A DNA stretch of 64,000 nucleotides from Comamonas sp. B21-038 (GCF_022387135.1 NZ_CP092462.1:4650001-4714000), one strand, 5' to 3'. Shown: positions 25,862-34,310, numbered from the stretch's first letter. The notes: a model not told the origin generated them from the letters alone. Translations and numbers: made by a program.

Positions 25862-26565
25862 GGCTGGGTTCTCAGAAAAGAGCGGATGCGGGCAGAGCGC
25901 AATGCGCCCCAGGACAAAAGCGAAAGCAGCAGTGCGAGGCTGGCCGTCCAGCCCAGGCCGGAGACCGGCACCGCGACCGGCGCCGCGCTAGGCGGTGTGC
26001 CGATGTAGACATTGACCAGGTTGACGTTCTGCTGCGTGACTTGTGCGCCCGGGCCCAAGGTGAAGGTCGCTGGCTGGCCGGATGCGCTGGTGATCTGCAG
26101 CGGCTGGCCCGGCTGGCCTTGCAGCACCAGGTTGCCCGTAACGACGATATTGGCGCCGTTGGGCAGCACAAAGCTTTGACCGCTGCTGGAGCTGAAGGTA
26201 AGGTTGGCTACCGTGGTGATGCCGGAGACGGTGAGGCTGGCGCCCGGCGCGGCGCAGGAGCCGTCGAAAACCATGGTGCTGGCCGCTGCGTTCAAGCTGC
26301 CCTGGTTGCGAAAATCGGAGCCCAGCTGGATGCTGCCCTGGGCATCGAGCACGCCACCCGTTTCGATCAAAAAGGCCCCAGCGTTTTGCAGCGTGCCACC
26401 GTCCAGTGCATAGCTGCCCGCAATGGTGACGGCCTCACAGCCCAGGTCCTGGCTGCCACCGCCTAGGCTCCCTTCAGAGCCAGCAGGAATCTCCATCTGC
26501 GCATGCGCAGCAGAGGCAAGGCCAAGCGCGATGCTCGCGGCGGCCAGAAAACGCAGATGAGGCAT
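25858..26565 (-). CDS. Secreted protein with IPTL-CTERM-like sorting signal
   Basis: A 235-residue protein with an N-terminal signal peptide ([19 protein letters not shown]), a body rich in Gly, Ser, Thr and Asn with beta-helix-like strands, and a tripartite C-terminus. This C-terminus has VPVSGLGW, then a hydrophobic segment [14 protein letters not shown], then a basic tail [10 protein letters not shown]. The layout is that of PEP-CTERM/IPTL-CTERM proteins handled by exosortases (XrtH for IPTL type), although the motif here is VPVSGLGW rather than the canonical IPTLSEWG. No exosortase gene is in the window. First gene of the collagen/hydroxylase/sulfotransferase operon. I start at ATG 26565; TTG 26592 is an alternative. 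Confidence 0.72.
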   Translation of the reverse strand: MPHLRFLAAASIALGLASAAHAQMEIPAGSEGSLGGGSQDLGCEAVTIAGSYALDGGTLQNAGAFLIETGGVLDAQGSIQLGSDFRNQGSLNAAASTMVFDGSCAAPGASLTVSGITTVANLTFSSSSGQSFVLPNGANIVVTGNLVLQGQPGQPLQITSASGQPATFTLGPGAQVTQQNVNLVNVYIGTPPSAAPVAVPVSGLGWTASLALLLSLLSWGALRSARIRSFLRTQP

Positions 26566-26609
26566 GGGCGGGCCTGTTTTGCTTTGGAGCAAATGTAATT
26601 GGGTGTAGA

Positions 26610-26638
26610 TTTGTACCAGAGCGAAACATAGTTTGCAA
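26610..26638 (-). promoter_or_regulatory. Putative promoter of the collagen-like operon
   Basis: On the minus strand TTGCAA (26633-26638) and TACAAA (26610-26615) are separated by exactly 17 bp, each matching four of six sigma-70 consensus bases. Transcription would start near 26602, about 37 bp before the first ATG. The surrounding 26593-26690 is markedly AT-rich, with TTTATTAA repeated at 26642 and 26655, unlike the rest of the window. Confidence 0.45.
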
Positions 26639-26734
26639 TTTATTTATTAAATATATTTATTAATGTGCTAAGCGAAATCGTATTTGGGGATACAACCGCT
26701 GTGCAATCATCGCGTTTTCATGATTGGAACTGGA

Positions 26735-27583
26735 ATGCCTGACCTGCCTCACCCGACACCGTTGTTCAGCTGTGCCTGCCACGGGCGCCGCGCCTGGTTG
26801 CAAACGCTGGTGGCGGGTGCCGCCGTGGTGGGGGCGGGCAGCGCCTGGGCGCAGGTCGATGTGGGCAAGTCGTCCGCGCTGCGCAATCTGGTGCCGGCCG
26901 AGACGCTAGAGCAGGCGGCGCAGCAGCAGTACGCCGAGCTGCTGGCGCAGGCCAAAGAGCAGGGTGCGTTGGCGGGGCCGGGCAATGCGCAGCTGCAGCG
27001 CCTCCAGACGATTGCCCAGCGCCTGATTGCGCAGGCCCTGCCCTGGAACCCGCGCGCCAAGGACTGGCAGTGGCAGGTGAACCTGATCGGCAGCAAGCAG
27101 ATCAACGCGTTTTGCATGCCGGGCGGCAAGATCGTGTTCTACACCGGGCTGATCGACCAGCTCCAACTCAGCGACGATGAGATTGCGATGGTCATGGGCC
27201 ACGAGATGGCGCATGCGCTGCGCGAGCACTCCCGCGAGCAACTGGCCAAGACCCAGGCCACCGGGCTGGGCATCCGTCTGGGCGCGGCCATTTTTGGGCT
27301 GGGCGATATGGGCACGGCCGCAGCCAACCTGGGCGGCCAGCTGCTGACGCTCAAGTTCAGCCGCTCCGACGAGTCCGATGCCGATCTGGTCGGGCTGGAG
27401 ATCGCTGCACGTGCCGGCTATGCGCCGCAGGCCGCCGTGACGCTGTGGGAAAAGATGGGTGCTGCCACCGGCAAGGGCGGCATCGGCTTTCTGTCCACCC
27501 ACCCGACCGGGCCGGACCGCATCGCCAACCTGGAGGCGAATGTGCCCAAGGTGCAAGGTCTTTACGAGCGCGCCAAGCGCTAG
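26735..27583 (+). CDS. M48 family metalloprotease (secreted)
   Basis: A 282-residue zinc protease. After an N-terminal signal region (RRAWLQTLVAGAAVVGAGSA, cleavage near AWAQ) the active-site motif HEMAH occupies residues 156-160, and the third ligand lies in DESDADLVGLE. NAFCMPGGKIVFYTGLID is another family landmark. Relatives such as LoiP and BepA act in the periplasm on misfolded outer-membrane proteins. I start at ATG 26735; ATG 26720 would add five residues. It is divergent from the collagen-like operon and shares its AT-rich upstream region, but a functional tie is unproven. Confidence 0.88.
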   Translation: MPDLPHPTPLFSCACHGRRAWLQTLVAGAAVVGAGSAWAQVDVGKSSALRNLVPAETLEQAAQQQYAELLAQAKEQGALAGPGNAQLQRLQTIAQRLIAQALPWNPRAKDWQWQVNLIGSKQINAFCMPGGKIVFYTGLIDQLQLSDDEIAMVMGHEMAHALREHSREQLAKTQATGLGIRLGAAIFGLGDMGTAAANLGGQLLTLKFSRSDESDADLVGLEIAARAGYAPQAAVTLWEKMGAATGKGGIGFLSTHPTGPDRIANLEANVPKVQGLYERAKR

Positions 27584-27602
27584 AGCCCCGGCCTGAACGC
27601 TC

Positions 27603-27902
27603 TCACACCCATTCCACCTGCATCGGGTTCTTGCGCGAGAACAACGCCACATGCGCATCGATGGCATGGCGCACCCGTGCCAGCGCCAGGGCATCGTCTG
27701 CGCTGCAGACAAAGGAGAGCATGCGTTCGTCGGCCCGCAAACTGCAGTGGCCCCAGGGGAACTGCGCTTCGCCCTGCAGGCTGTCGTACTGCACCTTGAT
27801 CTTGCGGCTGAAGTGGTAGCACAGCCGCTGCAGGTAGCGGCTGGCCTCTGGCGTCGCTACCTGGCCTTGGGTGCTGAATGGGGTGTCGGTCGATGAAGTC
27901 AT
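27603..27902 (-). CDS. DUF2218 domain protein
   Basis: A 99-residue protein matching DUF2218: ASRYLQRLCYHFSRKIKVQY, then FPWGHCSLRAD, and a C-terminal segment with regular hydrophobic spacing (VRHAIDAHVALFSRKNP). Members are often encoded next to siderophore uptake or reduction genes; biochemical function is unknown. It lies 12 bp downstream of the siderophore esterase gene in the same direction, so the two form an operon that should be iron regulated through the Fur box at 28967. Converges with the M48 protease gene. Confidence 0.82.
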   Translation of the reverse strand: MTSSTDTPFSTQGQVATPEASRYLQRLCYHFSRKIKVQYDSLQGEAQFPWGHCSLRADERMLSFVCSADDALALARVRHAIDAHVALFSRKNPMQVEWV

Positions 27903-27914
27903 GGCGTCGGGCGA

Positions 27915-28931
27915 TCAGTCCTGCAGAGCCATTGCCAACGCCTGCTGCGCCGCTGGCAGCATCGCGCCGCCGTGGTCGGCTCCGGGAAAGCTGGTATAGC
28001 GCAGCGCCAGGCCGGGCGCGCCGCGCAGACTTTCCATCAAGGCCGGAATGCCGGGCGCGTTCTGGCGCTGGCGCCGTATCGCATCACGGGCCGGGTCGCT
28101 GGCGGATGCCGGCGGCGAAGACTGCGTCGATGGCGCGGCAGGCCGCGCTTCCCGCTCACCCTGCGTCAGCAACAGCTGCAGCGCCACTGCATCGGCAGGC
28201 CGGTTCGCGGCCTGTGCCAAAAAGCCGGGCAAGGCTTGCAGCACCAAGCCATCGCGCCACCAGATCGAGGGGCTGGCGGCGACATAGCGCTGAAAGCTGC
28301 CCGGCCGGGTCAGCAGCGCATGCAGCACGCAGAGGCCGCCATACGAGTGGCCAAAAAAGGTCTGGCGCGCCCGGTCGATCGGCCAGCTCGCCTCCACCAG
28401 CGGGCGCACCTGCTGGTCGATGAAATCCAGAAAATGGTCGGCGCCGCCTTCGGCACGCCCGCGCGCATCGGTGGCCGGCCCGGGCGCAGGCGGGGTGTAG
28501 TCATAGCTGCGGGCGCTCAGGTCCAGCACCGCGCTGTCGGCATAGCCCAGGCCGACGACCACCGCGCCTTGCGTGGGCACCGAGGGGCCGCGCGCAAAGC
28601 GGTTGCGCATCAGCTGCGCGGTGGGTGTGAACAGCAGGTTGCCATCCAGCAGATAGAGCACCGGGTAGCCTTGGGGCGGCGGCGGGGCGGGCGGCACGGC
28701 CACCATGATGCGGTGCACGCGCTCCGGTGCGCCCGGGCCCGGCATGCCGGGCGCGCGCAGGTCCAGCTGCCGCGTGCCGGGCAGGGTCACGGGCGGGGCG
28801 TCCTGCAGGCTGCTTTGCCAGGCGCAGCCGGGCAGCGCAAGCGCGGCGCCCAGGCCCAGCAAACGGCGCCGGGTCCCATCGGCCAGCTGGGCCAAGGGCA
28901 GGGTAGGGAAGGGGAACAGGGCAATGTGCAT
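27915..28931 (-). CDS. Siderophore esterase-like alpha/beta hydrolase (IroE/Fes group)
   Basis: A 338-residue alpha/beta hydrolase of the esterase_D type. RRRLLGLGAALALPGC looks like a signal peptide ending in a lipobox, so the enzyme is probably exported and possibly lipid anchored. YPVLYLLDGNLLF and the nucleophile elbow FFGHSYGGLCVLHALL are family motifs; the catalytic His is likely in FPGADHGGAM. Such esterases cut catecholate trilactone siderophores to release iron. The gene is divergent from an AraC regulator over a Fur box, and a TonB-dependent receptor lies beyond that. Confidence 0.82.
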   Translation of the reverse strand: MHIALFPFPTLPLAQLADGTRRRLLGLGAALALPGCAWQSSLQDAPPVTLPGTRQLDLRAPGMPGPGAPERVHRIMVAVPPAPPPPQGYPVLYLLDGNLLFTPTAQLMRNRFARGPSVPTQGAVVVGLGYADSAVLDLSARSYDYTPPAPGPATDARGRAEGGADHFLDFIDQQVRPLVEASWPIDRARQTFFGHSYGGLCVLHALLTRPGSFQRYVAASPSIWWRDGLVLQALPGFLAQAANRPADAVALQLLLTQGEREARPAAPSTQSSPPASASDPARDAIRRQRQNAPGIPALMESLRGAPGLALRYTSFPGADHGGAMLPAAQQALAMALQD

Positions 28932-28966
28932 AGGGGCGGGGCTTGCGGCAAATCAACCATGGGCTT

Positions 28967-28985
28967 GAGAATGATTTGCATTAAG
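28967..28985. promoter_or_regulatory. Fur box between esterase and araC genes
   Basis: GAGAATGATTTGCATTAAG matches 13 of 19 positions of the Fur consensus GATAATGATAATCATTATC. It sits 36 bp upstream of the esterase start and about 110 bp upstream of the AraC start, so it could repress both divergent transcripts when iron is plentiful. Confidence 0.7.
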
Positions 28986-29093
28986 AAATTATCATGGCAA
29001 GCATGGCACAAACCCGCTTGGCCCATGTTTGCTGCAGCAAGAAAAATGTTTGCGCATGCCGGGCACCCCTTCCACCCGCTACCGGCCTGGCCC

Positions 29094-30026
29094 ATGCACA
29101 GCGCTGATCCTGCATCCAGCCCAGAGGCGGATCAGGCGGACCTGCGCGCGCATGTCTCGCGGCTGCGCGAACTGCGCCCGGGCCTGCACCTGCACAGCGA
29201 GGACGGTTGCGACCTGCGCGACCAGACTGCGCAGGCCGAGATCGGTGCCGGGCTGCGCCTGGTGGTGCTGCTGGAAGGGCGCATTGATGTCTCCTACGGT
29301 TTGACCCGGGTGGCGCTGAGCCATGCAGGCGCGGGCGCCAGCGCGGCGCTGGTGTCGGTGGCCGAGCGCGAACGCTTTGAGCGGCGCGCGCGCTCGGGCG
29401 TGTATTCACGCCGGGTCAGCCTGGGGCTCACTCCCACCTGGCTGGCCCAGGCCGGTGGTGGCGACGGGGCCGCCTGGCCCGATCTGCAGCGCTTCATGCA
29501 TGAGCACCTGGCCACGCGCCGCTGGCAGCTGTCGCCCCGCGCCGCCGTGATTGCCGAGCAGATCGTCCATCCGCCAGCCTTGGCGCCGCTGCTGCAGCAC
29601 ATGTACCTGGAAAGCCATGCGCTGGAGCTGCTGGGCGAGGCACTGGCCACCGTGGGGGATGGCGAGGCCGCCGCCCCAGGCGCCAGCGCCGCAGGCCTGC
29701 TGCCGCGTGAACACCAGCGGCTGCGCGAGCTGCAGGCGTTTCTGGCCTCGGGCCAGGCCGATGCGCTGTCGATGGATGCGATTGCGCGCCAGGCCGGTGT
29801 CAATGCCAGCACCTTGCAGCGCCAGTTCCGCAGCGTATACGGCACTACCGTATTCGAGTTCTTGCGCGAATGCCGGCTGCAGCGCGCCCGCCAGGCGCTG
29901 GAGCGCGACGGCATCACCGTGGGCCAGGCGGCGCTGCTGGCCGGCTACACCAGCGCTGCCAACTTTGCCACCGCCTACCGCAGGCGCTTTGGCCTGGCGC
30001 CCAAGCTGGCGCGAGCACGGGTCTAA
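29094..30026 (+). CDS. AraC family regulator of siderophore uptake (PchR-like)
   Basis: A 310-residue regulator with an N-terminal ligand-binding domain (PGLHLHSEDGC, LRLVVLLEGRIDVSYG) and a C-terminal AraC domain (AIARQAGVNASTLQRQFRSV, then YGTTVFEFLRECRLQRARQA and AGYTSAANFATAYRRRF). The motif YGTTVFEFLRECRL is typical of PchR/RipA-type siderophore regulators, which activate a receptor gene when the ferric siderophore is present. I start at ATG 29094; ATG 29046 is an alternative. It precedes the TonB receptor gene by 163 bp. Confidence 0.83.
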   Translation: MHSADPASSPEADQADLRAHVSRLRELRPGLHLHSEDGCDLRDQTAQAEIGAGLRLVVLLEGRIDVSYGLTRVALSHAGAGASAALVSVAERERFERRARSGVYSRRVSLGLTPTWLAQAGGGDGAAWPDLQRFMHEHLATRRWQLSPRAAVIAEQIVHPPALAPLLQHMYLESHALELLGEALATVGDGEAAAPGASAAGLLPREHQRLRELQAFLASGQADALSMDAIARQAGVNASTLQRQFRSVYGTTVFEFLRECRLQRARQALERDGITVGQAALLAGYTSAANFATAYRRRFGLAPKLARARV

Positions 30027-30151
30027 AAGCGCGCGCTCTTCCGTCCGCATCCATTGCCTGGTCTCCGCCGGACGGCACTGCCGCTGGCGCAAACATCTTT
30101 GTTGCCCGCGCAAACCACGGAGCGCCCCCGGGATGGAAGAATTCAGTACTT

Positions 30152-30170
30152 GGTAATGAAAATCATTTGT
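30152..30170. promoter_or_regulatory. Fur box upstream of the TonB-dependent receptor
   Basis: GGTAATGAAAATCATTTGT matches 14 of 19 positions of the Fur consensus. It lies 20 bp upstream of the receptor start and 126 bp after the AraC stop, so the receptor should have its own iron-repressed promoter, with the AraC protein as a possible activator. Confidence 0.75.
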
Positions 30171-30189
30171 CTTTCAAAAAAGGGGCGGT

Positions 30190-32499
30190 ATGTCGATCCA
30201 GGCAGGGGAACAGGGGTGGCGCTTGCGCGCCGTGGCAGCAGCGGTGCTGGTAGTGGGTGTGCAGGCGGCAGCGCAGGCACAGACCCAGGCAGCGGCAACC
30301 ACACCGCCGGAGCAGGATCCGACCTTGGAGACCGTGCAGGTGCTGGGCACGGCAGAAAGCGCCTGGAAGCAGGCACCGGGCGTATCGACCGTCACGCGCG
30401 AAGACCTGGACAGCCAGCCGAGCAATGACCTGGCCGATGTGCTGCGCCAGCAGCCCGGTGTGAACCTCACCAGCAACTCCAGCAGCGGCCAGCGCGGCAA
30501 CAACCGCCAGATCGACCTGCGCGGCATGGGCCCGGAAAACACCTTGATCCTCGTCGACGGCAAACCCGTCAACAGCCGGGGATCGGTGCGCTACGGCTGG
30601 CGCGGCGAACGCGACACCCGGGGTGACATGAACTGGGTGCCGCAAGAGGCCGTCGAGCAGATCGAGGTGCTGCGCGGCCCCGCCGCGGCCCGCTATGGCA
30701 ATGGCGCCGCTGGCGGCGTGGTCAACATCATCACCAAGGGCATCCCCGACAAGCTGAGCGGCAGCGCGACGGTCTACTACAACCAGCCCGAAGATTCGCG
30801 CGACGGCAGCAGCAGCCGCACCAGCTTCTCGCTGGCCGGGCCCATCTCGGAGCAACTGGGCTTTCGCCTGAGCGGCAATATCGACAAGACCGATGCGGAC
30901 GCCTGGGACATCAACCAAGGCCATGCCTCGACCCGCACCGGCATCTATGCCGGCACCTTCCCTGCGGGCCGCGAAGGCGTGCGCGACCGTAATCTGTCGG
31001 GGCGGCTGAGCCTCAAGCCCGCAGCGGGGCACCGCATCGACTTCGATGCCAGCTTTGCGCGCCAGGGCAATATCTATGCGGGCGATACGCAAAACACCAA
31101 CAACTACACGGTCGACGCGAATGGCAACCTGGTCGCCACCTCGCAGCGCGTGCTCGATGCGCTGGGGACCGAGACCAACCGCATGTACCGCTCCACCTAT
31201 GCCGTCACGCACAAGGGCGAGTATGACTTTGGCAGCTCCACCGCCTACCTGCAGTACGAAACCACGCGCAACACCCGCCTGAACGAGGGCCTGGCCGGCG
31301 GCACCGAAGGCCTGTTCTCCAGCGATGCCTATGGCACCTCCAAGCTCGACATCCTGACCGCCCATGGCGAGGTCAGCGCCCGGGGCAAATGGGGCAGCCT
31401 GCCCCATGTGATGACTGTGGGCGCCGAGTGGGTCGAGCAAGAGTTGGAAGACAGCAACTCGGTATCGCAGACCACGACCGAGGCCGGCAGCGTGCCGGGG
31501 GTGGACAACACCGGCCGCAGCGGCAAGATCTCCTCGCGCATTGCCTCGGTCTTTGTCGAAGACAACATCGAGCTCAACGCCCGCACCTTGCTGACCCCCG
31601 GCCTGCGCCTGGACCAGCACAGCGAGGTGGGCACCAACTGGAGCCCGTCGCTGAACCTGTCGCACTACCTGACGGACAAGGTCACGTTGAAGGCCGGCGT
31701 GGCACGGGCCTACAAGGCTCCGAACCTCTACCAGATGAACCCCAACTACCTGCTCTACAGCCGCGGCATTGGCTGCTGGGGCGCGGGCGGTGCCTGCTAC
31801 CTGATGGGCAATGCCGACCTCAAGCCCGAGACCAGCATCAACAAGGAGCTGGGCATCGAGTACGCCGACGAGGGCCTGCTGGCCGGTGTGACCCTGTTCC
31901 ACAACGACTACCGCAACAAGATCGATGCGGGCATGACCCCGGTGGGCAGCGCTACTGGCGGTACGGGCGCCTATGCCAATGCCGATGTGTTCACCTGGAC
32001 CAACATCCCCAAGGCGGTGGTGTCTGGCGTGGAGGGCACGTTCAACATCAAGCTGGGCCCTGCAGTGCGCCTGAGCAACAACCTCACCTACATGGTGCAG
32101 AGCAAGAACAAGACCACCGGCGAGCAGCTGTCCATCATCCCCAAGTACACGCTCAACTCGCGGGTGGAATGGCAGACCACCAACGCCTTGCAACTGCTTG
32201 GCTCGGTGACTTGGTATGGCGGCCAAAAGCCCAACAAGCTCGACTACCAGGGCCTGCCGCTGACCGGCGAGGAAACCCGCCGCCTGGCCCCTTATGCGCT
32301 GGTCGGCGTGGGCGCGCGCTACAGCTTCAGCAAGGATGTCACCCTGACCGCCGGCATCAAGAACCTGTTTGACAAGCGCCTCTACCGCATGGGCAATGCC
32401 GTGGGCGTGAACAACCCGCGCACCATCTACGGTGCCGGTGCCGCGACCTACAACGAGCCGGGCCGCTCGTTCTATGCGTCGCTGACCGCCAGGTTCTGA
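30190..32499 (+). CDS. TonB-dependent catecholate siderophore receptor (FepA-like)
   Basis: A 769-residue outer-membrane receptor. A signal peptide (AVAAAVLVVGVQAAAQA) precedes the TonB box region and the plug domain (PGVSTVTREDLDSQPSNDLA, then LRQQPGVNLTSNSSSGQRG and GPENTLILVDGKPVNSR). A 22-strand barrel follows, ending in Phe as expected (YASLTARF). The plug repeat RGMGPENTLILVDG and the barrel segment KVTLKAGVARAYKAPNLYQM resemble the FepA/PfeA/IroN group that takes up ferric enterobactin-type compounds. Together with the esterase this makes a complete uptake-and-release set. Confidence 0.9.
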   Translation: MSIQAGEQGWRLRAVAAAVLVVGVQAAAQAQTQAAATTPPEQDPTLETVQVLGTAESAWKQAPGVSTVTREDLDSQPSNDLADVLRQQPGVNLTSNSSSGQRGNNRQIDLRGMGPENTLILVDGKPVNSRGSVRYGWRGERDTRGDMNWVPQEAVEQIEVLRGPAAARYGNGAAGGVVNIITKGIPDKLSGSATVYYNQPEDSRDGSSSRTSFSLAGPISEQLGFRLSGNIDKTDADAWDINQGHASTRTGIYAGTFPAGREGVRDRNLSGRLSLKPAAGHRIDFDASFARQGNIYAGDTQNTNNYTVDANGNLVATSQRVLDALGTETNRMYRSTYAVTHKGEYDFGSSTAYLQYETTRNTRLNEGLAGGTEGLFSSDAYGTSKLDILTAHGEVSARGKWGSLPHVMTVGAEWVEQELEDSNSVSQTTTEAGSVPGVDNTGRSGKISSRIASVFVEDNIELNARTLLTPGLRLDQHSEVGTNWSPSLNLSHYLTDKVTLKAGVARAYKAPNLYQMNPNYLLYSRGIGCWGAGGACYLMGNADLKPETSINKELGIEYADEGLLAGVTLFHNDYRNKIDAGMTPVGSATGGTGAYANADVFTWTNIPKAVVSGVEGTFNIKLGPAVRLSNNLTYMVQSKNKTTGEQLSIIPKYTLNSRVEWQTTNALQLLGSVTWYGGQKPNKLDYQGLPLTGEETRRLAPYALVGVGARYSFSKDVTLTAGIKNLFDKRLYRMGNAVGVNNPRTIYGAGAATYNEPGRSFYASLTARF

Positions 32500-32512
32500 T
32501 CGGCATCTACGC

Positions 32513-32540
32513 AAAAAAGGCCAGCGGCATGCCGCTGGCC
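32513..32540 (-). terminator. Terminator of the MBL-fold gene
   Basis: A perfect palindrome at 32519-32540 (GGCCAGCGGC, AT, GCCGCTGGCC) is flanked on the left by six A, which read as a T run on the minus strand. It therefore best serves the minus-strand hydrolase gene ending at 32567, though it may also slow plus-strand transcripts from the receptor. Confidence 0.8.
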
Positions 32541-32566
32541 TTGGGCGTTAGACCCTTCGCTGGAGA

Positions 32567-33205
32567 TCAGGTCCCACCCACATAGGGGTTGCTTTGGCGT
32601 TCGCGGCCAAAGCTGCTCTCGGGACCATGACCGGGGATGAACACCGTCGCATCGCCCATGGGCCACAGCCGCTGGGTGATGGAGTCGATCAGCTGCTGGT
32701 GGTTGCCCTGGGGGAAATCGGTGCGGCCGATGCTGCCGGCAAACAGCACATCGCCAACAAAGCAGCGCGCGATTTGCGGCGCATGGAAAACCACATGGCC
32801 AGGGGTGTGGCCGGGGCAGTGGCGCACCTGCAAGGTCTCCTGCCCGATGCTGACCGTATCGCCATCCTGCAGCCAGCGCGTGGGCACAAAGCTTTGCGCG
32901 GGCGGAAAGCCAAACATCTGGCTTTGCTGGGGTAGGCCATCAATCCAGAACTGGTCGCCCGGGTGCGGGCCAATGATCGGCAGCCCGCGCTGCTCGGCCA
33001 GCTCACCGGCGCCACCGGCATGGTCGATATGCGCATGGGTCAGCCAGATGGCCTTGAGCTGCAGACCGAGGCGTGCAATCTCCGCCTCGATGCGGTCGAG
33101 ATCGCCGCCGGGATCGATGACGGCGGCCTCCATCTGCTGGTCGCACCAGACCAGGGAGCAGTTTTGCTGAAACGCGGTGACGGGAATCGTATGGTAGTGG
33201 AGCAT
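32567..33205 (-). CDS. MBL-fold metallohydrolase (glyoxalase II/YcbL type)
   Basis: A 212-residue metallo-beta-lactamase-fold enzyme. The metal motif THAHIDH occupies residues 56-62. Further ligands are in VRHCPGHTPGHVVF and VLFAGSIGRTDFPQGN, ending with FIPGHGPESSFGRER and NPYVG. The short form without a C-terminal helical domain is that of YcbL-type glyoxalase II enzymes, which hydrolyse S-lactoylglutathione or related thioesters. The gene stands alone between the siderophore receptor and a divergent AraC gene. A 188-bp upstream region lacks other genes. Confidence 0.88.
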   Translation of the reverse strand: MLHYHTIPVTAFQQNCSLVWCDQQMEAAVIDPGGDLDRIEAEIARLGLQLKAIWLTHAHIDHAGGAGELAEQRGLPIIGPHPGDQFWIDGLPQQSQMFGFPPAQSFVPTRWLQDGDTVSIGQETLQVRHCPGHTPGHVVFHAPQIARCFVGDVLFAGSIGRTDFPQGNHQQLIDSITQRLWPMGDATVFIPGHGPESSFGRERQSNPYVGGT

Positions 33206-33393
33206 GGTTTGTTGGGGCTGGCGGCAGCGCGCAGGCCGCGGATGCAGGGCGCAATCCGGCTATTGTGCGGCAAGCTGCTATGGACGAGGGGGCTGGGTGG
33301 GGTTTGGAGCCGCAGGTGGTGGGGTGCCGCTTGGGGGATGCCCCGTAAAATCAGTGCTTCGCCCATCGGTTCTACGTCTTTTCTGGAGGTTTG

Positions 33394-34230
33394 ATGCCCC
33401 GCCCTCCTGCCTTGCCACGTTCGGATTGGGTGCTGCGCAGCCCGGCCTCCGGCGCCATGGAGCGCATCGAGGCCTGGTTCCAGGGCCCTGCCTACGCGAT
33501 GCACCGCCACGACACCTATGCGATCGGGCGCACCTTGGCGGGCGTGCAGAGCTTTCACTACCGGCGCGGCCGGCGCGACAGCCTGGCCGGCAGCACCCTG
33601 GTGCTGCATCCCGACGAGGCGCATGACGGGCAGGCCGGCACGGACGAGGGCTTTCGCTACCGCATGGTCTATGTGGAACCCGCGCTGATCCAGGACATTC
33701 TGGGCGGCAGCGTGCTGCCTTTTCTGGAAGGCGGCATCACCCACGACCCGGCGATATCGGCCGCTGCCCAGGCCTTGCTGCAAGGTGTGGATGAGGTGGT
33801 CGAGCCGCTGGAGCAAAGCGATGCGCTGGCGCAGCTGGCCCATGCGCTGGCCGCTGCCACCGGCGGGCCCGGCACGCGGCGCGCCAAGGCCAAGGGTGAC
33901 TACCAGGCCGCCCGCCGCGCGCGTGACTACCTGCAGGCCCATGCCACCCGGGTCGTGGCACTGGACGAGCTGGAGGCGGCCACCGGCCGCGACCGCTGGA
34001 GCCTGTCGCATGATTTCCGCATGTTCTATGGCACCAGCCCCTACCGCTACCTGACGATGCGCCGGCTCGATGCCGTGCGGCGCCTGCTGCTGGCGGGCCT
34101 GTCACTGGCCGACGCCGCCCAGGACGCCGGCTTTGCCGACCAAAGCCATATGACGCGGCATTTTCTGAAGACCTTTGGCATCACCCCGGGGCGCTGGCTG
34201 CAGGTGATGCGCCATGCACCACCTCGCTGA
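33394..34230 (+). CDS. AraC family transcriptional regulator
   Basis: A 278-residue regulator with an N-terminal AraC_binding cupin (MHRHDTYAIGRTLAGVQSF, VLHPDEAHDGQAG) and a C-terminal AraC domain (LEAATGRDRWSLSHDFRMF, YGTSPYRYLTMRRLDAVRR, AGFADQSHMTRHFLKTFG, ITPGRW). The start ATG 33394 follows a GGAGG at 33385 with short spacing. A cupin gene follows 80 bp later in the same direction; this regulator might control it, but no operator is evident. Many relatives regulate small exporters. Confidence 0.85.
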   Translation: MPRPPALPRSDWVLRSPASGAMERIEAWFQGPAYAMHRHDTYAIGRTLAGVQSFHYRRGRRDSLAGSTLVLHPDEAHDGQAGTDEGFRYRMVYVEPALIQDILGGSVLPFLEGGITHDPAISAAAQALLQGVDEVVEPLEQSDALAQLAHALAAATGGPGTRRAKAKGDYQAARRARDYLQAHATRVVALDELEAATGRDRWSLSHDFRMFYGTSPYRYLTMRRLDAVRRLLLAGLSLADAAQDAGFADQSHMTRHFLKTFGITPGRWLQVMRHAPPR

Positions 34231-34310
34231 ACCCGGCACCACAAACGTTCAATACGTCCGGGCTGCGCATGCTTAAGCTGGCTGCTGTTTTCAACACCTA
34301 CAGCACCACC

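Noticed and set aside
21387..26565. Prophage or tailocin remnant
   Set aside because: Only a collar-domain protein is present; there is no sheath, baseplate, tape measure, lysis or integrase gene, and the other genes are envelope and modification functions.
30163..32514. A 783-residue open frame on the minus strand opposite the TonB receptor gene
   Set aside because: It mirrors codon structure of a clear receptor gene, is low-complexity in His, Gly, Ala and Gln, and has no recognisable domain; long antisense frames are expected in GC-rich DNA.
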